A DNA stretch of 64,000 nucleotides from Mycolicibacterium sp. 018/SC-01/001 (GTDB lineage Bacteria; Actinomycetota; Actinomycetes; Mycobacteriales; Mycobacteriaceae): positions 62,001 through 126,000 of the forward strand of contig NZ_VKAA01000013.1 in the NCBI RefSeq assembly GCF_007096635.1, in the 5' to 3' direction. Under the pieces are notes generated by a model that did not search any database, was not told the origin of the DNA, and saw only the letters and a list, made by a program, of their open reading frames with translations. Made by a program: the position numbers and the translations under genes. The number at the start of each line of letters is the position of its first letter. The first letter of the stretch is position 1. Positions 25,572-33,917 of this stretch are shown here, one piece after another.

Positions 25572-26561
25572 ATGACCTCACACCTGCCCAGCCGCGACGT
25601 CCTGCGATGGGCGCTGGAGCGAGCCGTGCAAGCGCCGTCGGTGCACAATTCGCAGCCGTGGCTGTGGCAGATCGGGAAGCGCTGCATCCACCTCTTCGCG
25701 AACTCCGACCTGGCGCTCCCGCGCACGGACCCCGATGCCCGCGATCTGATCCTCAGTTGCGGCGCGGCGCTGAACCACGTCCAGATCGCCTTCGCCGCCG
25801 TGGGCTGGCAGGCGAGAATCCATCGCCTCCCCGACCCGGCCGATCCCGATCACCTCGCCGCGGTCGAGCTCCACCCCGCGCCGCCGGTGGAAACGGACAT
25901 CGTTCTCGCGGCCGCCATCCCACGGCGCCGGACGGACCGGCGCATCTACAGCAGCCGGTCGGTACCAGACTCCGTCATCGCGATGATGGGGGCGCGTGCC
26001 GCCCGGACCGGGGTCATGCTCCGTCGGTTCGACGAACTCACCACACTCAAGCGCCTCGTTCTGGAGGCCGAACAGCGGCACCACTGCGATCTGGGGTACA
26101 TGGCTGAAATATCCACCTGGAGTGGACGTTACGGTTCGATCGCCGGAGTGCCCGCACGCAATGCTCCGCGCCCCGACCGGCGGTCGGCGATTCCCGCCCG
26201 CACGTTCGCCGGCGCCGCGCTGCCGCAGCCGCCGGATGCCGAGCCGACGCAGGACGGTGCCGCCGTCATCGCGCTGGGCACCGTCGCCGACGACCGGCTC
26301 TCGCGCCTGCGTGCCGGCGAGGCCACCAGTCTGGTGCTGCTCACAGCCGCCGCTGCGGGACTGGCGACCTGCCCGATCACCGGGCCGCTGGAGTTCGCCG
26401 ACATCAGGGCGGTGGTGGGACAGGACGTCTTCGGTTCGACTGGCGCTGCACAGATGCTGTTGCGTGTCGGATGGGCGCTCGAGCATGCCGATCCGTTGCC
26501 GGCGACGCCACGCAGACCGCTCCACGAGGTCGTCACGTTCGACAGCGGGCATCTCGACTGA
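25572..26561 (+). CDS. Acg-family nitroreductase-fold protein
   Basis: 329 residues, matching the usual length of Rv2032/Rv3131-type proteins. 'RWALERAVQAPSVHNSQPW' is the FMN-site-like signature near the N-terminus; 'RRRTDRRIY' and 'PITGPLEFADIR' occur later as in Acg proteins. Family members are a DosR-regulated duplication of the nitroreductase fold and may sequester FMN rather than act as enzymes. ATG 25572 follows GAACGGACGACG without a strong ribosome-binding site. The next gene downstream encodes a DosS/DosT-like kinase, as near Rv2032 in M. tuberculosis. Confidence 0.87.
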   Translation: MTSHLPSRDVLRWALERAVQAPSVHNSQPWLWQIGKRCIHLFANSDLALPRTDPDARDLILSCGAALNHVQIAFAAVGWQARIHRLPDPADPDHLAAVELHPAPPVETDIVLAAAIPRRRTDRRIYSSRSVPDSVIAMMGARAARTGVMLRRFDELTTLKRLVLEAEQRHHCDLGYMAEISTWSGRYGSIAGVPARNAPRPDRRSAIPARTFAGAALPQPPDAEPTQDGAAVIALGTVADDRLSRLRAGEATSLVLLTAAAAGLATCPITGPLEFADIRAVVGQDVFGSTGAAQMLLRVGWALEHADPLPATPRRPLHEVVTFDSGHLD

Positions 26562-26633
26562 ATCGCCGACCGCCCCCGCTCGCCGACATCAGTCTCCGTG
26601 AGGCCGATCGCCGATGCCGTTCGGCGTGACAGG

Positions 26634-28370
26634 ATGAGTCACGTGAGCACCGCGACACCGGCAACAGGTGGCGCAACCGATGACCAGGGTGCGCGGCCAC
26701 TGCGTGACACCCTGTCGCAGCTGCGCCTGCGGGAACTGCTGATGGAGGTCCAGGATCGCGTCGATCAGATCGTCGAGGGCCGCGACCGGCTCGACGGCCT
26801 GGTCGAGGCGATGCTCGTGGTCACCTCTGGGCTCGAGCTCGACGAGACGCTCAAGACGATCGTGCACACCGCGATCGAACTCGTCGACGCACGCTTCGGT
26901 GCCCTCGGAGTGCGGGGCGACGACCATGAGCTCCTCGAGTTCATCTACGAGGGCATCGACGAAGACGCGCGTGACCTGATCGGCCACCTGCCCGAGGGGC
27001 GCGGGGTGCTCGGAGTGCTGCTCGACGATCCCAAGCCCATTCGGTTGGACAACATCTCCCACCACGCCGCCTCGGTGGGTTTCCCGGCCAATCACCCGCC
27101 GATGGAGACCTTTCTCGGTGTGCCCGTGCGTATTAGGGACGAGGTGTTCGGCAACCTCTACTTGACCGAGAAGGCCGACGGGCAACCGTTCAGCGAGGAC
27201 GACGAGGTTCTGGTCCAGGCACTCGCGGCGGCGGCGGGGATCGCCATCGACAACGCTCGGCTCTACGAGCAGTCCAAGATCCGCCAATCCTGGATCGCGG
27301 CCACCCGCGACATTGCGACCGAGTTGCTGGCCGGCACCGATCCCGCGGCGGTGTTCCGGCTCATCGCCGAGAAGTCCCGCACGCTCAGCGGTGCCGCGGC
27401 ATCGATCGTCGCGGTGCGAGCCGACCTCGACGAGCCGCTCGGCGACGTGGACGAGCTCACCGTCGCGGCCACCGCAGGCGCCGGACCCGGGATCGATGTG
27501 CAGTCGATCCCGTTGTCGGACAACGACATCGGTGCGGTATTCGTCGACCAGCGCCCCGGCAGGTTCGACGTGCTGCAGGTGGCCCCGGGGTGGGTGGCCG
27601 AGGGGCCTGCGCTGGTCCTACCGGTACGCGCCACCGACACGGTCGCCGGCGTGCTGATCGCCGTGCGGCCCGCCGGTACGCGCGCCTTCAGCGCCGGTGA
27701 ACTCGACATGATGGCGGCGTTCGTCGACCAGGCGGCCGTGGCGTGGCAACTGGCCACCACTCAGCGCCGGCTGCGCGAACTCGACGTGCTCTCCGATCGC
27801 GACCGCATCGCCCGCGATCTGCACGATCACGTGATCCAGCGGCTGTTCGCGGTCGGGCTGGCGCTGCAGGGCACGATCCCGCGGGCGCGCACCACAGAGG
27901 TGCAGCGGCGGCTCACCGATGCCGTCGACGATCTGCAGCAGGTGATCCAGGAGATCCGCACCGCGATCTTCGATCTGCACGGCGCCCGGGCGGGCGCCAC
28001 GCGGCTGCGGCAGCGGCTCGACGAAGCGATCGCGCAGTTCGCGACGCCGAAGATCCGCACGACCGTGCAGTACTCCGGGCCGCTGTCGGTGGTCGGCGCG
28101 GACCTGGCCGAGCACGCCGAGGCGGTGGTGCGCGAAGCCGTCAGCAACGCGGTCCGGCACGCCGACGCGACGTCGCTGGCCGTCACCGTCGCCGTCAACG
28201 ACGAACTGGTCATCGAGGTCGTCGACAACGGCCGCGGTGTCACCGGCCCGATCACCGGGTCCGGGTTGACGAACCTGGACCGGCGGGCAGCCGACACGGG
28301 CGGATCGCTGACGATCACGCCCGGCGACAGTGGCGGCACCCGACTGAGATGGGCCGCGCCCCTTCGTTAG
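26634..28370 (+). CDS. DosT/DosS (DevS)-like GAF sensor histidine kinase
   Basis: 578 residues, the length of DevS. Two GAF domains (about 60-205 and 225-375), a HisKA_3 domain with phospho-acceptor H397 in 'RIARDLHDHVIQRLF', and a HATPase with N-box 'EAVSNAVRHA'. The haem-ligand His of GAF-A is conserved (H154, in 'ANHPPM', aligning with DosS H149). Residue 92 is Gly where DosS has Glu87, which is the DosT-like state associated with oxygen binding. No DevR/DosR response regulator lies next to it, so it is an orphan kinase. GTG 26643 is an alternative start. Confidence 0.9.
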   Translation: MSHVSTATPATGGATDDQGARPLRDTLSQLRLRELLMEVQDRVDQIVEGRDRLDGLVEAMLVVTSGLELDETLKTIVHTAIELVDARFGALGVRGDDHELLEFIYEGIDEDARDLIGHLPEGRGVLGVLLDDPKPIRLDNISHHAASVGFPANHPPMETFLGVPVRIRDEVFGNLYLTEKADGQPFSEDDEVLVQALAAAAGIAIDNARLYEQSKIRQSWIAATRDIATELLAGTDPAAVFRLIAEKSRTLSGAAASIVAVRADLDEPLGDVDELTVAATAGAGPGIDVQSIPLSDNDIGAVFVDQRPGRFDVLQVAPGWVAEGPALVLPVRATDTVAGVLIAVRPAGTRAFSAGELDMMAAFVDQAAVAWQLATTQRRLRELDVLSDRDRIARDLHDHVIQRLFAVGLALQGTIPRARTTEVQRRLTDAVDDLQQVIQEIRTAIFDLHGARAGATRLRQRLDEAIAQFATPKIRTTVQYSGPLSVVGADLAEHAEAVVREAVSNAVRHADATSLAVTVAVNDELVIEVVDNGRGVTGPITGSGLTNLDRRAADTGGSLTITPGDSGGTRLRWAAPLR

Positions 28371-28378
28371 TCCCGGCG

Positions 28379-29404
28379 CTACGGGGTCAACTGGATCTTG
28401 AGGTGGCCGCCCGTCCGCGACATCGCCGCCGCATATCCGTCGGCTGCGGCGGACAACGGCAGTGTGGCGGTGAAGATCCCGCTGACGTCGAGACGACGGG
28501 AGCGCAGCAGCGGGATCAACTCCGGCCACGTCTGCTGCACCGGCGCCGTCGTCAGCCGGATCGTCAAGCTGCGCAGCAGGCCGACCAGTGCTGGGAAAGG
28601 ATAGGGCGCCAAGTCGTGCACACCCACCACCGATACCGTGCCGCCGACCCGGACAGCGGCGAGCGCGTCGTCGAGTGTGGTGTCGGTGCCGACCGCATCG
28701 ATCACGGCGTCCGCGCCGAGGCCGCTCGTGGCTTCCAGAACGGTGGCTGCCGCCGGCGGCGGTGCCGGGGTGGCGCCGGCTGCGGCGGCGTGATCCCGCC
28801 GGTGCTCGACCGGATCGATCACGAATACTGTTGCCGCGCCGAGCAGTAACGCGCTGCGTGCCGCGCACTGGCCGACCGGTCCCGCGCCGATGACGGCGAC
28901 CGTGCCGCCGACGGGAATGTCTGCCCGTTTGGCGGCTGCCCATCCTGTCGCGAGATTGTCAGTCAGCAGCAGTGCGGCCTCGGTGTCGATGCCGTCCGGG
29001 ATGCGCAGCACTTGGAAATCGGCGGCGGGCACGGCCATCAGGTCGGCCTGGGCGCCACCGAGCACACCGGAGCCGAAGATCTGCGGACCGGACACGCAGC
29101 GGACCGGATCATGCGTGGCGCAACCGGCGCAGCGGCCACAGCCCGCCACCGACGACACCAGGACCCGGTCGCCGACGGCGACGGTGCGCACCTCCGGGCC
29201 GATGTCGCGGACGACGCCGACCGCCTCGTGGCCGATCGACACCGGTTCGGCGATCGGGTAGTGCCCCTCCAGGAAATGCAGATCCGATCCGCAGATCGCG
29301 GCTGCCGTGACCTCGATGATTGCCCCGTCGGGACCGGGCAGCGCGGGGTCGGCCCGGTTCTCGACCCGCACAGTGCCGCCGGCGTCGACGACGACCGCGC
29401 GCAT
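28379..29404 (-). CDS. Zinc-dependent alcohol dehydrogenase (MDR)
   Basis: 341 residues. Catalytic zinc ligands lie in 'CGSDLHFLEGHYP' and 'GHEAVGVV'; the structural zinc loop is 'CGRCAGCATHDPVRC'; the cofactor motif is 'VIGAGPVGQCAARSALLLGA'. It is 1 bp downstream of the BVMO gene at 29406-31337 (start 29404, BVMO stop 29406-29408), so it is in the same operon. The likely job is oxidation of a secondary alcohol to the ketone used by the BVMO. Confidence 0.88.
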   Translation of the reverse strand: MRAVVVDAGGTVRVENRADPALPGPDGAIIEVTAAAICGSDLHFLEGHYPIAEPVSIGHEAVGVVRDIGPEVRTVAVGDRVLVSSVAGCGRCAGCATHDPVRCVSGPQIFGSGVLGGAQADLMAVPAADFQVLRIPDGIDTEAALLLTDNLATGWAAAKRADIPVGGTVAVIGAGPVGQCAARSALLLGAATVFVIDPVEHRRDHAAAAGATPAPPPAAATVLEATSGLGADAVIDAVGTDTTLDDALAAVRVGGTVSVVGVHDLAPYPFPALVGLLRSLTIRLTTAPVQQTWPELIPLLRSRRLDVSGIFTATLPLSAAADGYAAAMSRTGGHLKIQLTP

Positions 29405-29405
29405 G

Positions 29406-31337
29406 TCAGACCACCCCGTCGATGCGGAAGTGGGTGAAATCGGGTTCGGTCACGGCGTCGTGGTATTCGCAGAGCCGCCACGGACTCACGGTGTGGATCT
29501 CTCCGCTGCGCGTCTTGAAGTAGGAGTGCTCGACGGCCGGATGTGCCCACACCGTCGCGGTGATGCGCTCCTGCGTGCGCCGGTGCCACTCGCGGGTGGG
29601 TTCGGGTAGCGGGTCCATGGCGCGCGCCCGCCGGTTAATCAGATGCGCGAGACAGGCGTTGATGTAACGCATCTGGAGCTCGGAATGCATGATCAGGCTG
29701 CCGCCGTGCGCCAGATGCGTTCCCGGACCGTACATCATGAAGAAATTGGGGAAGTTCGGCACCGTGATGCCCAGGTAGGCGTGTGGCCGCTCGCCCCACA
29801 CGGCGTGCAGGTCGGCCCCGTCGCGGCCGGTGACCGTCATCGGCAGCAGCAGGTCGGTGGCGCGAAAACCCGTGGCGTACAAGATCACATCGGCGTCGTA
29901 GGACTGGCCATCGGTGGTCACCACACCCGCGGGGGTGACCTCCTGCAGCGGGGTGCGCACGAGCGTGACGTTCGGCCGTTTCAGCGTGCTCAGCCAGCTG
30001 CCGTTGTCCTGCAGCGTCCGCTTGGCGGTGGCCGGGTAGTCGGGCAGGACACGCGCCAGCAGCTCGTCGTCGTCACCGACCTGCGTGGTGATCCACTCGG
30101 TGAACATCATCCGGGCCAGTGCGTTGATCTCGCTGACCGCATGGTCTTGATCCGCGTAGTCGGGGTCGACGCGGGCGGCGTCGAGTCCTTTGTCCGCGCC
30201 CGGCCAGAACAGCAGGAAGCGGTACCACCGGGCGTAGTACGGCAGGTTCTCCAGGGCCCACCGGGCACCGGCGGGTACCGCGTCGTGGTACATCGGATTC
30301 GGGAACATCCACTGCGCGGTCCGCTGGAACACGGTCAATTCCGCGACGGTGTCCGCGATGGCGGGGGCGATCTGGAAGCCGCTGGCCCCGGCGCCGATCA
30401 GCGCGACCCTGCGCCCGGTCAGGTCGACGCTGTGGTCCCAGCGTGCCGAATGAAAAGACGGCCCGGCGAACGACTCTCGACCGGGCAGATCAGGCAGCGC
30501 CGGACGGTTCAGCTGACCGACCGCGGTGATCACCGCGTCGGCGGTCAGCGTCTGTACCTCGCGGCCGGAGCGCACCTCGACGTGCCATGTCGCGGTCACG
30601 TCGTCCCAGCGCGCGGAGAGCACCTCGCTGTTCCACCGCACATGCTCGCCTAGACCGTGCCGGTCCAGCACGGCGGCGAAATAGGCGGCCAGTTCGGGCT
30701 GCTCGGCGAAGAAGTGCTGCCAGTGGGTGCCGGGTTCGAAACTGTAGCTGTACAGGTGATTGGCGACATCGACGCGTGCGCCGGGGTAGCTGTTCTCCCA
30801 CCACGTCCCGCCCGGTCCGGCGTTCTTCTCGACGATCTCGAAATCGATTCCGGCCTGCTGCAACCGGATTCCGGCCAGGATGCCTGACTCGCCGCAGCCG
30901 ATCACGAGCACCCGCCGCCCGGCGGCGCGCTCGGGGTGCACGGGGTCCGGGCGACGGGGGTCGGTGCCGTCGAGGTCGAGTTCTTCGAGTACCAGACCGA
31001 TGTTGGCCTCGTCGACGGGTTCGCATGCCGCCCAGTCGAGCATCTCTCTGACGAGCTCGGCGGGTAGCGGGGGCAGGGGCGGGCAGCCGCGATCGCGGTA
31101 GTCGGCGATGGCCGGCAGCGCGGCCTCCCTGGCGCGGGCCTTGTCGTCCTCGCTCATGAAGCCCTGGATCTCGTTGAGGAACAGGCCGGCCTGGGCGAAG
31201 TCGCGGATGAAACGCGGATCACCAGTCAGGTGGACCATCGACAGCAGCAGCGCGGGGACGCTGACGTCGGCCAACGCGGCAGCGATGTCCTCGGTGGGGG
31301 TGTCGAACCGCCGGACCGCGTGCACCGTTCCCGTCAC
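29406..31337 (-). CDS. Baeyer-Villiger monooxygenase, 4-hydroxyacetophenone-monooxygenase-like
   Basis: 643 residues from GTG 31337, which has AGGAGG 4 bp upstream. An N-terminal ~140-residue extension precedes the FAD motif 'VIGCGESG' (about 145-152), as in HAPMO-type enzymes (about 640 residues). The BVMO fingerprint 'FAGPSFHSARWD' (FxGxxxHxxxW) and the NADPH motif 'GAGASGFQIA' follow. It converts ketones to esters or lactones with NADPH and O2. It lies first in an operon with the zinc ADH. Palindromes upstream (31359-31379) suggest repressor control. Confidence 0.9.
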   Translation of the reverse strand: MTGTVHAVRRFDTPTEDIAAALADVSVPALLLSMVHLTGDPRFIRDFAQAGLFLNEIQGFMSEDDKARAREAALPAIADYRDRGCPPLPPLPAELVREMLDWAACEPVDEANIGLVLEELDLDGTDPRRPDPVHPERAAGRRVLVIGCGESGILAGIRLQQAGIDFEIVEKNAGPGGTWWENSYPGARVDVANHLYSYSFEPGTHWQHFFAEQPELAAYFAAVLDRHGLGEHVRWNSEVLSARWDDVTATWHVEVRSGREVQTLTADAVITAVGQLNRPALPDLPGRESFAGPSFHSARWDHSVDLTGRRVALIGAGASGFQIAPAIADTVAELTVFQRTAQWMFPNPMYHDAVPAGARWALENLPYYARWYRFLLFWPGADKGLDAARVDPDYADQDHAVSEINALARMMFTEWITTQVGDDDELLARVLPDYPATAKRTLQDNGSWLSTLKRPNVTLVRTPLQEVTPAGVVTTDGQSYDADVILYATGFRATDLLLPMTVTGRDGADLHAVWGERPHAYLGITVPNFPNFFMMYGPGTHLAHGGSLIMHSELQMRYINACLAHLINRRARAMDPLPEPTREWHRRTQERITATVWAHPAVEHSYFKTRSGEIHTVSPWRLCEYHDAVTEPDFTHFRIDGVV

Positions 31338-31358
31338 AGGACCTCCTGTTGGCCATAT

Positions 31359-31379
31359 CGCAACGTTGCGTAGCGTAAC
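31359..31379. promoter_or_regulatory. Palindrome upstream of the BVMO gene
   Basis: CGCAACGTTGCG (31359-31370) is a perfect 12-bp palindrome. Its right half overlaps a second imperfect dyad, GTTGCG-TAG-CGTAAC (31365-31379). It lies 22 bp upstream of GTG 31337, within the expected promoter, and is likely a repressor or activator site. Confidence 0.5.
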
Positions 31380-31569
31380 TGGTCGTGCTCGATCTGCGCA
31401 ATGACACGTCGACCAGGACGTCCTGACGAAAAGCGTGACGTAAATCGCCTGCGCAGCGGGCGTTCGCGGGCGCACAATCGTCATGTCATGTGCCGGAGGA
31501 ATGGCGCATGAGATCAGTCCTCCGGCAGGTCCGCGTCGCCGACGCGGAACTGGAGAAGGGGGTCACGAC

Positions 31570-31821
31570 ATGACGACGAAATGGATGATCGCGGGGGCCG
31601 CGGCGCTACTGGCGGGGGCCGGGCTCGCGACGGGGGTGTCGGCGGGCACGGCGGCTGCGCAACCCTGCAGTAATGCCGTGGTGTTCGGAAATGGCGGTGG
31701 CCGTTGCGATTCCGCGCCTGCCGCCGACGGCAGCTTCCAGCGCTGCGACACCGTCTACGTGCTCGGCATCGGTGGCACCAACTGCTACATGGTGCCGGGT
31801 GGGCCGCCGCCTGCCGGCTGA
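31570..31821 (+). CDS. Small secreted four-cysteine protein, unknown
   Basis: 83 residues from ATG 31570. A signal peptide runs to about residue 30 ('GTAAA' before 'QPCSN'). The mature ~53-residue protein has four Cys (33, 46, 59, 72), spaced 13 apart each, which suggests two disulfides, and a Gly/Pro-rich C-terminus. Small secreted proteins of this kind are common in mycobacteria without known function. It is followed by a small membrane-protein gene 25 bp downstream. Confidence 0.7.
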   Translation: MTTKWMIAGAAALLAGAGLATGVSAGTAAAQPCSNAVVFGNGGGRCDSAPAADGSFQRCDTVYVLGIGGTNCYMVPGGPPPAG

Positions 31822-31846
31822 CGACGGCGTGTTGTAGCCTCGCCGC

Positions 31847-32200
31847 ATGGAAGTACTACGCTCTGTAGTGGTCCTGCTGCACCTCATCGGTTTCGCGATC
31901 ACGTTCGGGGCGTGGGTCACCGAAGCGGTGGCCCGCCGGTACACCACCACGCGTGTGATGGATTACGGCCTGCTGGTGTCACTGCTCACCGGTCTGGTGC
32001 TCGCTGCGCCCTGGCCCGCCGGGGTGGAGTTGAACTACCCCAAGATCGGCGTGAAGCTGGTGATCCTGATCGTCCTGGGGGGTGTGCTCGGCATGGGCAA
32101 TGCCCGTCAACGGCGCACGGGACAGCCTGTCCCGCGCCCGCTGTTCCTGTCGGCGGGCGCGTTGGCGCTGGGCGCGGCAGCAGTCGCAGTGGTGTGGTGA
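31847..32200 (+). CDS. Small integral membrane protein
   Basis: 117 residues with about four hydrophobic helices (residues 3-25, 40-55, 65-82 and 100-117). 'LLHLIGFAITFGAWV' at the N-terminus and 'NYPKIGVKLVILIVLGGVLG' in the middle match a conserved actinobacterial membrane family of unknown function. It is possibly co-transcribed with the secreted protein gene upstream. Confidence 0.72.
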   Translation: MEVLRSVVVLLHLIGFAITFGAWVTEAVARRYTTTRVMDYGLLVSLLTGLVLAAPWPAGVELNYPKIGVKLVILIVLGGVLGMGNARQRRTGQPVPRPLFLSAGALALGAAAVAVVW

Positions 32201-32210
32201 TCAGGCGCGC

Positions 32211-32993
32211 TCACTGCTCGCCGAGCCCCATCAGTTCGGTGACGTGGTGGTCGCGTCCGGCGGTGTAACCGCCGTCCACCGCGATCGCCTGCCCGCTCAC
32301 GAAGCTGGCGTCCGCCGACAACAGAAACGCCGCGACGGCGGCGATCTCCTCGGGCCGACCGAATCGGCGCAGCTTGTGTTCGTGGCGCACACCTTCGCGC
32401 GGACCCGCCATCCCCTCGAGGCCCATCACCGAGTCGAACAGCGGCGTCTCGACGAAGCCCGGGCAGATCACGTTGGCGCGAATTCCGCTCGGCCCGTAGT
32501 CGATTGCCGCGTTCTTGGTCAGCAGCACGACTCCACCCTTGGACGCGTTGTAGGCGCTGCCGCCCGCGGTGCCCTCGATGCCCTCGACGCTCGACAGGGT
32601 CACCACCGCGCCGCGCTCGCCGCCGATCCGCTCCTGCGTCGTCATCTGTGCCAGCGCCGCGCGCAACACCACGAAGGTGCCTTTGAGGTTGACGTCGACC
32701 ACGCGGTCCCACTCCTGGTCGGGGAGCAGGTGGATCGGACCGCCTCCGCCCACGCCTGCGGAATGCACCACGCCGTCGAGGCGGCCGGTCATGTCGACGA
32801 CGCGATGCACCGCCTCGTCGACGGCGGCCCGGTCGAGCACGTCGGCGCGCAGATACTCCCCGGCCGATGCGTCGGCCGCCAAGTCCAGCCCCACCACGAT
32901 CGCTCCCTCGGCCGTCAAGCGCCGCACGGTGGCAGCCCCGATGCCCGATGCGGCACCGGTGACCAGAATCCCTTTTCCCGCAAGCCCGTTCAC
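32211..32993 (-). CDS. SDR-family oxidoreductase
   Basis: 260 residues from GTG 32993. TGAASGIG cofactor motif, 'HSAGVGGGG' replacing the usual NNAG, a Ser in 'TLSSVEG', the 'YNASK' active site and 'GQAIAVDGGYTAG' at the end. An NAD(P)-dependent dehydrogenase of the FabG/hydroxysteroid type. It is convergent with the membrane-protein gene (10-bp gap) and divergent from the SDR at 33135. Confidence 0.88.
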   Translation of the reverse strand: MNGLAGKGILVTGAASGIGAATVRRLTAEGAIVVGLDLAADASAGEYLRADVLDRAAVDEAVHRVVDMTGRLDGVVHSAGVGGGGPIHLLPDQEWDRVVDVNLKGTFVVLRAALAQMTTQERIGGERGAVVTLSSVEGIEGTAGGSAYNASKGGVVLLTKNAAIDYGPSGIRANVICPGFVETPLFDSVMGLEGMAGPREGVRHEHKLRRFGRPEEIAAVAAFLLSADASFVSGQAIAVDGGYTAGRDHHVTELMGLGEQ

Positions 32994-33134
32994 CGGGTCA
33001 GTATGGCCGACCCGCGCCGCTGACGGACTCGATCGAATCGGGACGGCCAAACCCGACCATCCACCTGCCGCGATTCTGTACGGTGACGGTGCTCGACACC
33101 ACGCCGTCGGTACGACGCTCAGGCAGGAGACTCC

Positions 33135-33917
33135 ATGACAGCTCGACTCAGCGGCAAGGTCGCCCTCATCAGCGGGGCCGCCCGGGGAATGGGCGCGTCG
33201 CACGCTCGGGAGATGGTCGCCCACGGCGCCAAGGTGGTGTGTGGCGACATCCTCGATGCCGAGGGGGAGCAGGTCGTCGCCGACCTCGGCGACGATGCGC
33301 GCTACGTGCACCTCGACGTCACGGATCCCGATGACTGGTCGGCGGCGGTCGCCACTGCACAGGACGCGTTCGGTGCCCTCGATGTCCTGGTCAACAACGC
33401 GGGCATCCTGAACATCGGGACGGTCGAGGACTTCGACATGGCGGAGTGGCAGCGGATCATCGACATCAATCTGACCGGCGTATTCCTGGGCATCCGCGCT
33501 GCGGCGGGGCCGATGAAGGCGGCCGGCCGGGGGTCCATCATCAACATCTCCTCGATCGAGGGGATGGCCGGCACGATCGCGAGCCACGGATACACCGCCA
33601 CCAAGTTCGCCGTGCGCGGTCTGACCAAGTCCACCGCACTGGAGTTGGGGCCCTTCGGCATTCGGGTGAATTCGGTGCACCCCGGTCTGGTGAAGACGCC
33701 GATGGCCGATTGGGTGCCCGAGGACATCTTCACGACCGCCCTGGGCCGAATCGCCCAGCCCGTCGAGGTCAGCAACCTCGTGGTGTATCTGGCCAGCGAC
33801 GAGTCGAGCTACTCGACCGGTGCGGAGTTCGTGGTCGACGGCGGCACGATCGCCGGTCTGGCGCACAAGGACTTCTCCGCTGTGGACGCCGACGCCCAGC
33901 CCGACTGGATCACCTAG
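33135..33917 (+). CDS. SDR, FabG3/hydroxysteroid-dehydrogenase-like
   Basis: 260 residues. TGxxxGxG variant 'SGAARGMG', NNAG, 'NISSIEGMAG', 'YTATK' active site and 'FVVDGG'. The sequence is close in style to Rv2002 (3-alpha/20-beta-hydroxysteroid dehydrogenase). AGGAG lies 9 bp before ATG 33135. It ends on a CTAG shared with the stop of the opposite LuxR-ATPase gene. Confidence 0.9.
   Translation: MTARLSGKVALISGAARGMGASHAREMVAHGAKVVCGDILDAEGEQVVADLGDDARYVHLDVTDPDDWSAAVATAQDAFGALDVLVNNAGILNIGTVEDFDMAEWQRIIDINLTGVFLGIRAAAGPMKAAGRGSIINISSIEGMAGTIASHGYTATKFAVRGLTKSTALELGPFGIRVNSVHPGLVKTPMADWVPEDIFTTALGRIAQPVEVSNLVVYLASDESSYSTGAEFVVDGGTIAGLAHKDFSAVDADAQPDWIT

Noticed and set aside
26634..28370. 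A devR gene paired with the kinase
   Set aside because: The flanking genes are Acg-like and a zinc ADH; no NarL-type response regulator is in the window.
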